Assembly (NCBI GenBank): GCA_944389425.1
Contig: CALXMH010000004.1
Location: forward strand, 32,001 to 96,000
Length of the DNA stretch: 64,000 nt
Direction: 5' to 3'
Origin: an uncultured Clostridia bacterium
GTDB lineage: Bacteria > Bacillota > Clostridia > TANB77 > CAG-508
Within the stretch, counting starts at the first letter, position 1; each line of letters opens with the position of its first letter. Below the pieces are notes generated by a model, which saw only the letters and a program-made list of their open reading frames with translations, had not been told where the DNA came from and searched no databases. A program made the position numbers and the translations under genes. Positions 28,895 to 38,960 of the stretch are shown here, in pieces.

Positions 28895-30208
28895 ATGTCT
28901 AATGTTAAGATTAATTTAGAAAATAGCGGAATTGATGATAAGGAGATTTTGAGTTTTCAATCTAAAGTGCAAGAAATTCACAATAATATGAATTTAATAG
29001 CTGATAACGAAGATGAATTTTTAGGATGGCTTAATTTGCCAGACAATTATGATAAGGCAGAAGTTATTAGAATAAAAAAAGCAGCAGAAAAAATTCAAAA
29101 CAATTCTGATGTTTTTATTGTTATTGGTATTGGTGGCTCTTATTTAGGAGCTAGAGCAGTAATTGAAACTTTAAGTAGCTCTTTTAGTAGTATGCTCTCT
29201 AAGAAAAAAAGAAAAGCTCCTCTTGTTTTATATGCTGGAAACAATATAAGTCCTAATTATTTAAATGAGCTTGTTGAAGCAATAGAAGGAAAGGATTTTT
29301 CTATTAATGTTATTTCTAAATCTGGTACTACTACTGAGCCTGCAATTGCTTTTAGATTATTTAGAGAGATTTTGGAAAACAAATATGGAATAGATGAGGC
29401 TAGAAAAAGAATTTTTGTTACAACAGATAAGGAAAAAGGAGCTTTAAAAAAGCTTTCAGATGAAGAAGGGTATGAAAATTTTGTTATTCCAGATAATATA
29501 GGTGGAAGATATTCTGTTTTAACACCTGTTGGATTATTACCAATTGCAGTTGCTGGTTTTGATATTGATAAATTAATGAAAGGTGCACAAATAGCCCGTG
29601 AAAAATATTTAGATGATAATGTTAAATATAATGAGTGTTATAAATATGCCGTTGCAAGAAATATTTTGTATAAAAATGGAAAGAATATAGAAATATTAGT
29701 AAACTATGAGCCTAAAATGCATTATATTACAGAATGGTGGAAGCAACTATTTGGAGAAAGTGAAGGTAAAGATAACAAAGGAATTTTCCCAGCGGGGGTT
29801 GATTTTACAACAGATTTACATTCTATGGGACAATATATTCAACAAGGAGAAAGAAAATTATTTGAAACTGTTGTTTCGGTAAATGAATCAAAATCAGATA
29901 TAGACATAAAAGCAGAAGAAGATAATGCAGACGGACTAAATTATTTAGCAGGTAAAACATTAGACTATGTAAATAAAAAAGCAATGGAAGGTACAATTGA
30001 AGCTCATGTTTCAGGTGGCTGTCCAAATATTTTAATAGAGATTGGAAAATTAGATGAAGAAACAATTGGTCATTTAATATACTTTTTTGAAAAAGCTTGC
30101 GCTATGTCTGGATATATTTTAGGCATTAACCCATTTAATCAACCAGGTGTAGAAGAATATAAGAAAAATATGTTTAGATTACTTGGAAAACCTGGATATG
30201 AACAATAA
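28895..30208 (+). CDS. pgi: Glucose-6-phosphate isomerase
   Basis: About 437 residues. [31 protein letters not shown], the PGI signature [44 protein letters not shown] (in parts) and the C-terminal [13 protein letters not shown] define the family. The start is placed at ATG 28895, eight bases after GGAG. Followed by pfk, as a glycolytic pair. Confidence 0.96.
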   Translation: MSNVKINLENSGIDDKEILSFQSKVQEIHNNMNLIADNEDEFLGWLNLPDNYDKAEVIRIKKAAEKIQNNSDVFIVIGIGGSYLGARAVIETLSSSFSSMLSKKKRKAPLVLYAGNNISPNYLNELVEAIEGKDFSINVISKSGTTTEPAIAFRLFREILENKYGIDEARKRIFVTTDKEKGALKKLSDEEGYENFVIPDNIGGRYSVLTPVGLLPIAVAGFDIDKLMKGAQIAREKYLDDNVKYNECYKYAVARNILYKNGKNIEILVNYEPKMHYITEWWKQLFGESEGKDNKGIFPAGVDFTTDLHSMGQYIQQGERKLFETVVSVNESKSDIDIKAEEDNADGLNYLAGKTLDYVNKKAMEGTIEAHVSGGCPNILIEIGKLDEETIGHLIYFFEKACAMSGYILGINPFNQPGVEEYKKNMFRLLGKPGYEQ

Positions 30209-30318
30209 TTTGATTATTTTATACAATTATGGTAATATATACTAGATAAAAACATAGGCTAAATTAATAAAAAACATATGAGGTAGATTTTTCTGCCATG
30301 AAAGGAATGAAAAATAAA

Positions 30319-31458
30319 ATGGTAAAAAGAGTAGCAATTCTAGCCAACGGTGGAGATGTTTCAGGATTTAATGCTGTTATTAGAGCTATTGTAAAAACAG
30401 CAGCAAATAATGGAGTTGAATGTTATGGAATTATAGATGGTTACAGAGGATTACTTAATAAAAATTTTGTAAAACTAACATTTAATCCATTAGCAACAGG
30501 AATTTTACAAACAGGAGGATCTATAATAGGTTCTTCAACAAATGCTAATATATTTAATTATAAGGTTGAAGAAAATGGAGAAATTGTATATAAAGACTTA
30601 TCAGAGCAATGTATACAAAATATTAAAGAAGCTGAATTTGATTGCATATTTACATTAGGTGGAGACGGAACTCAAAAATCAGCAAGAGATTTTTCTGTAA
30701 GGGGTGTAAATGTTATAGGTGTTCCAAAAACAATAGATAATGATGTTGCATGTACAGAAATTACTTTTGGATATAACACAGCAGTATCTGTTGCTATGGA
30801 AGCACTAGATAGACTTCATACAACAGGAGCTACTCACCATAGAATAATGGTACTAGAAGTAATGGGAAGATATGCAGGCTGGATTGCACTTGAATCTGCA
30901 ATAGCAGGAGGTGCTGATGTTGCATTAATACCAGAGATACCATATAACATAAAAAGTGTAATTAGAAAAATAAATAACAGAAGAAAAAATGGAAAACCTT
31001 TTAGCGTTGTTGTTGTGTCAGAAGGAGCAGCACCAATAGGTGGGGAACTAACTGTTTTAAATAAAAGAGACAATGGAAAAGGCGTAGATAATACACAACT
31101 TGGAGGAATTGGAAGCAAACTTGCAAAACAATTAGAAGAATTAACAGGTTTAGAAGCTAGAAACACAACACTTGGATATGTACAAAGAGGTGGAACTCCA
31201 ACTGCATTTGATAGAGTACTTTCGACAAAATATGGAGTAGCAGCAATGAATTTGGCATTAGAAGAAAAATTTGGAAGATTAGTAGTAGTTAAGAATGGAA
31301 AAATAGATTCTGTATCACTAGAAGATGTAGTTGGAAATAACAAAGAAATAGGAGCAGTTTCTGGCAATACAGAAACTAGTAATTTAAGGAAAGTAACATT
31401 AGATCATGAACTTGTTAAAACAGCAAGAAGTGTAGGAATATGTTTAGGTGATTATTAG
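30319..31458 (+). CDS. pfkA: 6-phosphofructokinase, group III type
   Basis: About 379 residues. LANGGDVSGFNAVIRA, GGDGTQKSA and the catalytic PKTIDNDV. GGDGT (Gly instead of Asp) suggests ATP use, whereas the Lys in PKTIDND is usual for group III and PPi enzymes, so the donor is not settled. ATG 30298 is an alternative start 21 bases upstream. Neither start has a perfect SD. Confidence 0.9.
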   Translation: MVKRVAILANGGDVSGFNAVIRAIVKTAANNGVECYGIIDGYRGLLNKNFVKLTFNPLATGILQTGGSIIGSSTNANIFNYKVEENGEIVYKDLSEQCIQNIKEAEFDCIFTLGGDGTQKSARDFSVRGVNVIGVPKTIDNDVACTEITFGYNTAVSVAMEALDRLHTTGATHHRIMVLEVMGRYAGWIALESAIAGGADVALIPEIPYNIKSVIRKINNRRKNGKPFSVVVVSEGAAPIGGELTVLNKRDNGKGVDNTQLGGIGSKLAKQLEELTGLEARNTTLGYVQRGGTPTAFDRVLSTKYGVAAMNLALEEKFGRLVVVKNGKIDSVSLEDVVGNNKEIGAVSGNTETSNLRKVTLDHELVKTARSVGICLGDY

Positions 31459-31477
31459 AAAAAAAGAGGAGCAAAAA

Positions 31478-32425
31478 ATGAAAAAAATTGATATCATAAT
31501 ACCAGCATACAATGAAGAAGAAGCATTACCTTTCCTTTTTGAAAGATTAGAAAAGATAATGAAAGAGAACTCAAATTATGAATTTGAAATTTTATTCATA
31601 AACGACGGAAGTAAAGATAAAACACTAGAACTAATAAAAAAACAAAGAGAAATAGATAGCAGAATATCATATGTAGATTTATCTAGAAATTTTGGAAAAG
31701 AAATAGCTATGATAGCTGGACTAGATTATTCTACAGGAGATGCTGTAATATTTATTGATGCAGATTTGCAAGACCCACCAGAGCTAATCCCAGAATTAAT
31801 AAAATACTGGGAAGAAGGATATGATGATGTTTATGCAAGAAGAAAGTCAAGACAAGGTGAAACTTTCTTTAAAAAATTCACATCAAAAATGTACTATAAA
31901 GTACTTCAAAAAATGTCAAAAGTCGAAATACAAATAGACACAGGAGATTTTCGATTATTAGATAGAAGATGTGTAAATGCACTAAAAAAATTAAGAGAAT
32001 CTCAAAGATGCTCAAAGAGTATGTTTAGTTGGATTGGTTATAAAAAGAAGGAAGTTTTATATGATAGAGACCCAAGAGTAGCAGGTAAAACAAAATGGAA
32101 TTACAAAAGACTAGTAGATTTAGCAATAGATGGGATAACATCATTTACAACATCTCCACTTAGACTTTCTACATTTATTGCAATTCCAACATTTGCAGCC
32201 TTGGTAATATATTTTATATATGTAATTATAAAATGTTTTGTAGTTTCACAGCCTATTCAAGCTTATCAGGCTATAATATTATTAATATTATTCTTCTCAG
32301 GAATCCAAATATTACTATTTGGTATAATGGGAGAATATTTAGGAAGAATATTTAACGAAACTAAAAACAGGCCATTATATTTAATTAATGAATATAACAA
32401 TAAAAAAGAAATGAATGACGAGTAG
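31478..32425 (+). CDS. Family 2 glycosyltransferase with two C-terminal membrane helices (GtrB/ArnC-like)
   Basis: About 315 residues. IIIPAYNEEEALPFLFERL, FINDGSKDKT, IDADLQDPPELIPEL (DxD-type metal site) and two hydrophobic helices near residues 225-250 and 262-285. The class moves a sugar from a nucleotide donor to polyprenyl phosphate. ATG 31478 with AGAGGAG. A GtrII-like glycosyltransferase at 61837 could use such a product (inference). Confidence 0.88.
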   Translation: MKKIDIIIPAYNEEEALPFLFERLEKIMKENSNYEFEILFINDGSKDKTLELIKKQREIDSRISYVDLSRNFGKEIAMIAGLDYSTGDAVIFIDADLQDPPELIPELIKYWEEGYDDVYARRKSRQGETFFKKFTSKMYYKVLQKMSKVEIQIDTGDFRLLDRRCVNALKKLRESQRCSKSMFSWIGYKKKEVLYDRDPRVAGKTKWNYKRLVDLAIDGITSFTTSPLRLSTFIAIPTFAALVIYFIYVIIKCFVVSQPIQAYQAIILLILFFSGIQILLFGIMGEYLGRIFNETKNRPLYLINEYNNKKEMNDE

Positions 32426-32439
32426 AAAGGAAATTAAAA

Positions 32440-33531
32440 ATGAAGATTGGTATAGTTGGACTACCTAATGTAGGAAAAAGTACAATGTTTAATGCTATAA
32501 CAAATGCAGGAGCCGAATGTGCAAATTACCCTTTTTGCACAATAGAACCAAATGTGGGGGTTGTTCCAGTTCCAGATTATAGACTAGATGAACTTACAAA
32601 AATGTATAATCCAGAAAAAACAACTCATGCAATAGTAGAGTTTGTTGATATAGCAGGACTAGTAAAAGGTGCAAGTAAGGGAGAAGGCTTAGGTAACAAA
32701 TTTTTATCACACATACGTGAAGTAGATAGCATAGTAGAAGTAGTAAGATGCTTTGAAGATTCAAATATAGTTCATGTGGATGGAAGTATTGACCCAGTAA
32801 GAGATATTGAAACAATAAATTTAGAATTAATATTTGCAGACTTAGAAACAATTGAAAAAAGATTAGAAAAGGCAAAAAAATTATTAAAAGCAGATAAAAA
32901 ATATCAACAAGAAATAGATACTTTTGAAAAAATTAAATCTGTTTTAGAAGAAGGAAAAGCAGCAAGAACAATAGATTTTACAGATGAAGAAGTAGATGTT
33001 GTAAATAGTTGCCTATTACTAACTATGAAACCAATTTTATATGTAGCAAATGTATCAGAAGAACAATTAGCAAATTCAGATAATGACAAAAATGTAAATG
33101 CAGTAAGAAAATATGCAGAAATGGAAAATGCAGAAGTAATACCATTATGTGTAAAAATTGAAGAAGAGCTTACTGTATTAGATGAAGCAGATAAAAAAGA
33201 AATGCTAACAGCTCTTGGACTAAATGAATCTGGTCTAGATAAAGTAATAAAAGCAAGTTATGATTTACTTGGGCTTATGTCATTTTTAACTGCTGGTGAA
33301 CCAGAAGTTAGAGCATGGACAATAAAAAAAGGAACAAAGGCTCCACAAGCTGCAGGAAAAATACATAGTGATATAGAAAGAGGATTTATAAGAGCAGAAA
33401 TTGTTTCATATGATGATTTGATGAAAGAAGGTTCAATGCAAGCTGCAAAAGAAAAAGGCTTAGTAAGGTCAGAAGGCAAAGATTACATAATGCAGGATGG
33501 AGATATAGTTTTATTTAAATTTAATGTATAA
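32440..33531 (+). CDS. ychF: Ribosome-associated P-loop ATPase/GTPase YchF
   Basis: 363 residues. [15 protein letters not shown], the switch region [30 protein letters not shown] and the C-terminal TGS-like domain ([24 protein letters not shown]). Full length, 14 bases after the GT2 gene. Confidence 0.95.
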   Translation: MKIGIVGLPNVGKSTMFNAITNAGAECANYPFCTIEPNVGVVPVPDYRLDELTKMYNPEKTTHAIVEFVDIAGLVKGASKGEGLGNKFLSHIREVDSIVEVVRCFEDSNIVHVDGSIDPVRDIETINLELIFADLETIEKRLEKAKKLLKADKKYQQEIDTFEKIKSVLEEGKAARTIDFTDEEVDVVNSCLLLTMKPILYVANVSEEQLANSDNDKNVNAVRKYAEMENAEVIPLCVKIEEELTVLDEADKKEMLTALGLNESGLDKVIKASYDLLGLMSFLTAGEPEVRAWTIKKGTKAPQAAGKIHSDIERGFIRAEIVSYDDLMKEGSMQAAKEKGLVRSEGKDYIMQDGDIVLFKFNV

Positions 33532-33635
33532 AAATTTAAAAAAACTATTGCAATTTGTAAAATTTTGTAGTATAAATATTGTTAGAATATTTATACTAAT
33601 AATAAGATTATTATTAAGAAAAAGGAGCAAAAGAA

Positions 33636-33998
33636 ATGTTGAAAATTGAAAATGTAAAAAAATTATTAATAGTAGTGTTAGTTGCGATGATATTATTAGC
33701 AATGCAATCATCTGTTATGGCAACTAGTTCTCCAATAGTAATAACAGGAGGAAATAATACAGTACCAACAAATGGACTAACAACAATACCAACAGTTAAT
33801 ACAGTAACTGGTGGAACAACAAATCCAACAAATAATAATAGCAATCCAGTAAATAATTCAAACAATAGCCAATATACTAACGAAAATTTACCACATGCAG
33901 GAATTGACTATTCAGTATTATTTGTAATTGTTGCTTGTGTAATTTCAGGTGTTTATGCTTATATAAAAATAAGAGATTATAATGATATAAAATATTAG
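33636..33998 (+). CDS. Sortase-substrate-like surface protein with LPHAG motif
   Basis: 120 residues. Signal peptide (LLIVVLVAMILLAMQSSVMA), a Thr/Asn/Pro-rich low-complexity middle, then LPHAG (about residues 87-91), a hydrophobic helix and a charged tail (KIRDYNDIKY). This is the cell-wall sorting layout with a non-canonical motif. The sortase at 48231-48918 is the only one in view. AAGGAG precedes the ATG. Confidence 0.75.
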   Translation: MLKIENVKKLLIVVLVAMILLAMQSSVMATSSPIVITGGNNTVPTNGLTTIPTVNTVTGGTTNPTNNNSNPVNNSNNSQYTNENLPHAGIDYSVLFVIVACVISGVYAYIKIRDYNDIKY

Positions 33999-34018
33999 TA
34001 TAAGAATATAAAGGGATT

Positions 34019-34052
34019 TAAAGCCAATAGCAATAGCTATTGGCTTTTTTGC
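34019..34052 (+). terminator. Terminator before the spoIIIA operon
   Basis: AAAGCCAATAGC-AAT-AGCTATTGGCTTTTTT. Confidence 0.9.
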
Positions 34053-34148
34053 GCATTTTTTATTTATATATTTAAATTTTTAGTTCTATTTTTTGTACAA
34101 GCTGAATATATATTATATATACATAAATTAGATGGAGTGGATTTTAAC

Positions 34149-34658
34149 GTGGGAGTAATTAAAAGTTTTTTATTTGTTTTAATTTTTTTATCTTCTACAT
34201 ATATTGGAATGATTATTTCTAGCAAGTATAAAAATAGAGTAAATGATTTAAAAGAACTTAAAAGTATTCTAAATATTATGAATACTAAAATAAGATATAC
34301 ATATGAACCTATTGGAGAAATTTGTGAGGAAATTTCACAAATGAATGAAACTAATGTTGGAAAACTATTTGGTCAGGTAAGCACTAATTTAAAAGAAAAG
34401 CCAATTACAGAAGCTTGGAACTGTGCTATTGATACATATGGTAACAATTTTTCAAAAGAAGATAAACACATTATTAAAACTCTTGGAAAGATGCTTGGAA
34501 AAACAGATATAGATGGACAAGTAAGTGAAATTGAACAAGCTAATGAGTTTTTACATGTTCAAATTGAAAAGGCTGAAAAGGAAAGACAAAAAAATGAGAA
34601 ATTGTACAAATCTCTGGGAATGGTTATAGGGATAGCAATTATTATTATATTAGTATAG
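34149..34658 (+). CDS. spoIIIAB: Stage III sporulation protein AB
   Basis: Membrane protein of the SpoIIIA-SpoIIQ channel between mother cell and forespore. N- and C-terminal hydrophobic helices flank a soluble domain (ELKSILNIMNTKIRYTYEPIGEICEEIS). GTG 34149 with GGAG; GTG 34137 is the alternative start. It is the first gene of the operon here. spoIIIAA is not upstream; a terminator is. Confidence 0.88.
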   Translation: MGVIKSFLFVLIFLSSTYIGMIISSKYKNRVNDLKELKSILNIMNTKIRYTYEPIGEICEEISQMNETNVGKLFGQVSTNLKEKPITEAWNCAIDTYGNNFSKEDKHIIKTLGKMLGKTDIDGQVSEIEQANEFLHVQIEKAEKERQKNEKLYKSLGMVIGIAIIIILV

Positions 34659-34667
34659 GAGGACCAT

Positions 34668-34862
34668 ATGGACGTAAATTTATTGTTTAAAATAGCTGCA
34701 ATAGGAATTTTAATTGCAGTTTTACATCAAGTTTTAGTAAGAGCAGGAAGGGAAGATCAAGCTATGATGACAACTTTGGCGGGGGTAGTTATTGTTTTAA
34801 GTTTAGTAATTAGAGAAATAAGCGATTTATTTACTAATGTTAGAACCATATTTAATCTGTAA
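34668..34862 (+). CDS. spoIIIAC: Stage III sporulation protein AC
   Basis: 64 residues, two membrane helices (FKIAAIGILIAVLHQVLVRAGR ... MMTTLAGVVIVLSLVI), typical SpoIIIAC length. GGAGG before the ATG. Confidence 0.92.
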   Translation: MDVNLLFKIAAIGILIAVLHQVLVRAGREDQAMMTTLAGVVIVLSLVIREISDLFTNVRTIFNL

Positions 34863-34874
34863 ATGGAGGCAAAC

Positions 34875-35261
34875 ATGGATATAGTAAAAATTATAGGTGT
34901 AGGATTAATTGCATTAGTTATTGTTGTACTTTTAAAACAGTACAAGCCAGATTTTGTTATATATGTTTCTTTAATAGCAGGTGTAATTATTTTATTTATG
35001 GTTCTAGATAAATTAACTGGAATAGTTGATTTACTTGCAAATTTATCTAATAAAGCTGGTATTAATAATCAATTTTTAGGGATTCTTTTAAAAATTACAG
35101 GAATAGCTTTTTTAACTGAATTTGCAGTAAGTATATGTAATGATTCAGGAGAAACTGCTATTGCAAATAAAATAGATTTAGGAGGTAAAATAATTATTAT
35201 TGCTATTTCAATACCTATAATTTCTGCATTGTTGGAGCTTATAATTAAAATTTTACCTTAA
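34875..35261 (+). CDS. spoIIIAD: Stage III sporulation protein AD
   Basis: About 128 residues, four hydrophobic helices (IVKIIGVGLIALVIVVLLKQYKPD at the start is the family signature). ATG 34875 has GGAGG upstream. An ATG at 34863 overlaps the AC stop region but has no SD. Confidence 0.92.
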   Translation: MDIVKIIGVGLIALVIVVLLKQYKPDFVIYVSLIAGVIILFMVLDKLTGIVDLLANLSNKAGINNQFLGILLKITGIAFLTEFAVSICNDSGETAIANKIDLGGKIIIIAISIPIISALLELIIKILP

Positions 35262-35274
35262 AGCAGGAGGAAAA

Positions 35275-36424
35275 ATGAAAAAAATTACATGTGTAATTAT
35301 AATTTTAATGTTTTTACTTCTACTTGCTCCTGAGGTTTATGCAATTGATGAATCAATAATAGAATCACAACAATCTATGCTTAATATTTCTGGATTTATT
35401 GAAGAATCTAAAAAATATACAGAAAAAGTTTTCCCAGATATTGAATTATCGGGGCTTTTGGAATCTGCTATTAAAGGAGAAATTAATAATGAAAAATTAT
35501 TAAATGGTATATTTAATTTATTTGGAAGTGAAATTAAGTCAACTATTAGAACACTTGCAAGTATACTTATAATAGTAATTATACATAGCGTGTTTAAAAG
35601 CATAAGCGAAAATTTAGGAAATAAAAGTATTTCTCAAATTACATATTATGTTCAGTACATATTAATTGTAACAATTATAATGTCAAACTTTGTAGATATT
35701 ATAAAAATGACAACATCAGCAATTAATGATTTAGTTGGATTTATGTACATGCTCACACCAATTTTAATAACATTAATGATAACAACAGGAAGTATAGTAT
35801 CTGCAAATGTAATACAACCAGTATTATTATTTGCTATAACTTTTATTGGAAACATAATTGCAAATATAATAATGCCTATAATGTTAATATCTACTGTGTT
35901 TAGTATTGTTTCAAATATATCTAGTAAACTACAAATAGATAAACTTTCAAATTTCTTTAAATCTGGAATTGTATGGGCTCTTCGGTATTATGCTAACAAT
36001 ATTTGTTGGACTTTTATCATTAGAAGGAACTCTAAGTAGCAGTGTAGATGGACTTACAGCAAAAACAGCAAAGGCTGCTGTTTCAAATTTTATTCCAGTG
36101 GTGGGTAAAGTTTTAGGAGATTCCATAGATACAGTACTTGGATGTGCATCAATACTTAAAAATGCAGTTGGAGTTGTAGGTGTTATTATTATAATTGGAA
36201 TTTGTGTTATGCCTATTTTAAAGCTTGCAGCTCTTACAATTATATATCACTTAGGGGCAGCACTCTGCCAGCCAATTGCAGATGAAAAAATAGTTAAATT
36301 ACTAGAACAAATGGGAGGAACTTTTAAAGTTTTGCTTGCAATAACTTGTTCAGTGGCAGTAATGCTTATGATTGGGATAACATTGGTAATTAAAATTTCG
36401 AATAGTGGACTTATGTATAGATAA
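35275..36424 (+). CDS. spoIIIAE: Stage III sporulation protein AE, read through a CGG +1 frameshift
   Basis: Polytopic membrane protein of the SpoIIIA channel, about 382 residues. The signal-like N-terminus, luminal helical domain and first membrane helices lie before CGG 35983-35985 (after residue 236). Reading GGT continues GIVWAL-G-IMLTIFVGLLSLEGTLSSSVDGLTAKTAKAAVSNFIPVVGK, the most conserved SpoIIIAE segment. The zero frame stops 18 codons later. Sporulation should fail unless the shift is efficient. Confidence 0.92.
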
Positions 36425-36438
36425 GGTTGGTGAAAAAT

Positions 36439-37011
36439 GTGAATTGGCTTAATTCGTGGGCAAGTGGAATTGTAGTATCTGTAATTATAGCTACATTAAT
36501 AGAAATGTTGCTACCAGAGTCTAAAAATAAAAAATACATAAAAACTATAATTGGTATATTTGTATTATTTTCAATAATTGCACCAGCAATATCAAATTTT
36601 ACAAATACTAATATAGATTTTGAATCTATTATTGCTAGCAATTCTGAATATGACAATTATTTTGGGGATGTAAATGCAATTGACACAAATAAAACAATTT
36701 TAGATACATATGAGAGTAAATTAAAGGAAGAAATAACTACCAAAATAAGGAATAAGGGTTATGATGTAACAAGTATAAATTTAAATATTGATGATACAGA
36801 AGAAAATTATGGAGTTGTAAATAAAATTGAATTAAAAATTTCAAAAATGGAAAATAATAATTCAGGAGTAGAAGAAATAGAAAAGATAGAAATAGATATA
36901 AATAAAAACGAAGAAGAAAAGCAAACTATATCATTAGAGTCTAAAAATGAGCTTATAGAATATTTAGCAGATGCTTATCAAATAAATAAAGAAAATATAA
37001 TAATTAACTAG
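36439..37011 (+). CDS. spoIIIAF: Stage III sporulation protein AF
   Basis: About 190 residues. Two N-terminal helices (NWLNSWASGIVVSVIIATLIEMLLPES, KKYIKTIIGIFVLFSIIAPAI) then a ring-forming-type soluble domain. GTG 36439 matches the family start better than TTG 36427. Confidence 0.9.
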   Translation: MNWLNSWASGIVVSVIIATLIEMLLPESKNKKYIKTIIGIFVLFSIIAPAISNFTNTNIDFESIIASNSEYDNYFGDVNAIDTNKTILDTYESKLKEEITTKIRNKGYDVTSINLNIDDTEENYGVVNKIELKISKMENNNSGVEEIEKIEIDINKNEEEKQTISLESKNELIEYLADAYQINKENIIIN

Positions 37012-37020
37012 GAGGTTATT

Positions 37021-37635
37021 ATGTTTAAAGAAAAGTTGCAAAATTTAATAAAAACAGGAGATGGTAAGGGAAAAAAGAATATAGAAAATGCAGTTGTATT
37101 TATTATTATACTTATAGTTACAATACTAATTATAAATATGATATGGGGCACATCGGATGAAAAAGCAGATGAAAACACCGTGCATAACACTACTACAACA
37201 AAATTGGTAAATGGAGAAGCACAAGAAAATTCAAACAGTGATGAAGTTGAAAATAGTATTAAGCAAATTTTAAGTAAAATAAATGGAGTAGGTAAAGTTG
37301 ATGTGCTTATTACATATTCTGAAAGTAGTAGGGTTGTAGCACTATATAATGAAAATTCTAAACAGAGTCAAACTCAGGAAGAAGATACTAATGGTGGAAC
37401 AAGGACTATTGAAGAAACAAATAATGATAAAGAGATTATTTTTAAAGAGGAAAATGGAGAGAAAGTTCCAGTTACAGAAAAGATTGTAATGCCAAAAATG
37501 GAAGGTGCTTTAATTGTTGCAGAAGGTGCAAATAATGCAGAAGTAAAAACCAACATAATTCAGGCCGTAGAGGCACTTACTGGATTATCTACTCATAAAA
37601 TACAAGTATTAGAAATGAAATCAGATATTAATTAG
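37021..37635 (+). CDS. spoIIIAG: Stage III sporulation protein AG
   Basis: 204 residues. One membrane helix (VVFIIILIVTILIINMIWG) and the ring-building domain (IKQILSKINGVGKVDVLITYSES ... GALIVAEGANNAEVKTNIIQAVEALTGLSTHKIQVLEM). Confidence 0.93.
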   Translation: MFKEKLQNLIKTGDGKGKKNIENAVVFIIILIVTILIINMIWGTSDEKADENTVHNTTTTKLVNGEAQENSNSDEVENSIKQILSKINGVGKVDVLITYSESSRVVALYNENSKQSQTQEEDTNGGTRTIEETNNDKEIIFKEENGEKVPVTEKIVMPKMEGALIVAEGANNAEVKTNIIQAVEALTGLSTHKIQVLEMKSDIN

Positions 37636-37644
37636 GAGGGAAAA

Positions 37645-38298
37645 ATGAAAATGTTTGTAAAGAAAAATCAAGTTATTGTTTTTGTTTTGGCATTATTACT
37701 GGTAACAGCAGGTTATTTGGGTGCAGGACAAGGAAATACGGAGAATGTGCTAGAAACAAATGCAAATCAAATTACTGAGCTTGGAACTATTAAGGAAGAT
37801 GAAGAAAATGAGACATTAGGTGATGCTACATTAGTTAATGGTGCTGCTTTGGTGCCTAATGAGAACGAAAATAGTATTGCAACAAATAGCAATTCTATAA
37901 CTGAAAATGTAGTTAATAATAATACAGCTAATAATTCTCAAAATACAGTTAAAGATGATTATTTCGCAAGTTCTAAATTGGAAAGAGAAAATATGTATTC
38001 ACAGTCTTTGGAGAGTTATCAAAAGATGATAGATAGTAGTGATATTTCTGCTGAACAAAAGAGTATTGCTCAGAATGAGATTATAAGAATAAATAATGAG
38101 AAGAATGCAATAATGATTATTGAGAATTTGATTATTTCAAAGGGATTTAGTGATGTGGTTGTTTTTATAAATGATAGTAGTGTTAATGTTGTGGTAAAGG
38201 CAGATGCATTAAGTACTGATCAAGTTGCACAAATTCAAAATATTGTTTCTAGGGAGCTTAATACTCAGGTAGAAGATATTCATATTTCTTGTAAATAG
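37645..38298 (+). CDS. spoIIIAH: Stage III sporulation protein AH (SpoIIQ partner)
   Basis: 217 residues. Membrane anchor (VIVFVLALLLVTAGYLGAG), Asn/Glu-rich linker and the EscJ/FliF-like domain (IIENLIISKGFSDVVVFINDSSVNVVVKADALSTDQVAQIQNIV). It binds SpoIIQ across the septum. Last gene of the operon, followed by a terminator. Confidence 0.93.
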   Translation: MKMFVKKNQVIVFVLALLLVTAGYLGAGQGNTENVLETNANQITELGTIKEDEENETLGDATLVNGAALVPNENENSIATNSNSITENVVNNNTANNSQNTVKDDYFASSKLERENMYSQSLESYQKMIDSSDISAEQKSIAQNEIIRINNEKNAIMIIENLIISKGFSDVVVFINDSSVNVVVKADALSTDQVAQIQNIVSRELNTQVEDIHISCK

Positions 38299-38324
38299 TT
38301 TAAACTGTAAATAATAAATAGATG

Positions 38325-38354
38325 AACTGGCAGATAAAATATTAATTGCCAGTT
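38325..38354. terminator. Terminator of the spoIIIA operon
   Basis: AACTGGCA / TGCCAGTT stem. It also covers the 3' end of the small minus-strand gene, so it may work in both directions. Confidence 0.7.
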
Positions 38355-38509
38355 CGGTTGCTATTTTTATGTGGTTTTGTTATTTCTGCTAAGTGTTCGG
38401 CTTGCTTTTTTTGTTCTTCTGGGGGAAGCCATTTGTGGCAGGAACATACGAATTCGCCATATTTGGTGGCGTCTTCTTTTAATTTTAAATGAAATCTATT
38501 TTTTCTCAT
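38342..38509 (-). CDS. Small Cys/His protein, 55 residues
   Basis: Minus-strand ATG at 38509 with AAGGAG upstream; MRKNRFHLKLKEDATKYGEF then VCSCHKWLPPEEQKKQAEHL. The C-x-C-H cluster suggests metal binding. It is convergent with spoIIIAH and its stop lies in the shared hairpin. No function recognised. Confidence 0.5.
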   Translation of the reverse strand: MRKNRFHLKLKEDATKYGEFVCSCHKWLPPEEQKKQAEHLAEITKPHKNSNRTGN

Positions 38510-38594
38510 ATTTTTTTAGTTCTCCTTTTTTATTTGTTATGTGCATTTTTGTAATTTTTATTCGGGGGGAATTAAATTTATTGTAAAATAGGTG

Positions 38595-38623
38595 TAGACA
38601 ATTTTGATTCTTTTGTATATAAT
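38595..38623 (+). promoter_or_regulatory. Promoter of the second pilin-like transcript
   Basis: TAGACA (38595-38600), 17-base spacer, TATAAT (38618-38623), at the same distance from the leader peptide as in the DGR copy. Confidence 0.75.
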
Positions 38624-38660
38624 GTTTGTGTTAGATATAACGAAAGAAGGAGAGAGTTGC

Positions 38661-38714
38661 ATGATAAAAATGGCTGAAAGCGGCTTAGGAGTACACACAC
38701 ACACACACAGGTGA
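38661..38714 (+). CDS. 17-residue leader peptide ending VHTHTHR
   Basis: ATG with AAGGAGA; MIKMAESGLGVHTHTHR then TGA. It is the homologue of the peptide at 10889 with identical length and C-terminal THTHR. The downstream ~45 bases are also conserved between the two copies. Confidence 0.6.
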   Translation: MIKMAESGLGVHTHTHR

Positions 38715-38755
38715 TTTATTAGAGAAAATAAATAGAAGGAATATATAAATTTATA

Positions 38756-38799
38756 AGGCATATGGACTTAGCTTTGTGGCTAGGTTTATGTGTCTTTTT
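38756..38799 (+). terminator. 17-bp hairpin plus T-tract (attenuator), second copy
   Basis: AGGCATATGGACTTAGC pairs with GCTAGGTTTATGTGTCT, followed by TTTTTG. Compared with 10984-11028 several changes keep pairing (A-T to G-T pairs), so the stem is under selection. Confidence 0.8.
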
Positions 38800-38835
38800 G
38801 TTTTGCGTGTGAATAAGTGAGTGTTTTTAGTTATA

Positions 38836-38960
38836 GCCGCCCATGGAGTTCATATATATTATTTTTCGCCTCACATGGCTTCGCGGGTAAAAGCGTACGA
38901 CGTATAACTTCCTCGGACTTCAAAATAATATATATGAACTCCATGGGCTCCTCTACAAAA
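38836..38960. repeat. Inverted repeat with long loop in the leader
   Basis: 26-base arms (38840-38865 and 38922-38947, CCCATGGAGTTCATATATAT... and complement) enclose a GC-richer 56-base loop. Flanks AGCCG and CTCCTCTACAAAA match those of the palindrome at 11051, although the arms differ completely. The loop composition is unlike the neighbourhood and suggests an inserted small element. Confidence 0.65.

Noticed and set aside
38371-38586. Hydrophobic 71-codon plus-strand frame
   Set aside because: No ribosome site; the minus strand holds a better small gene over the same bases.
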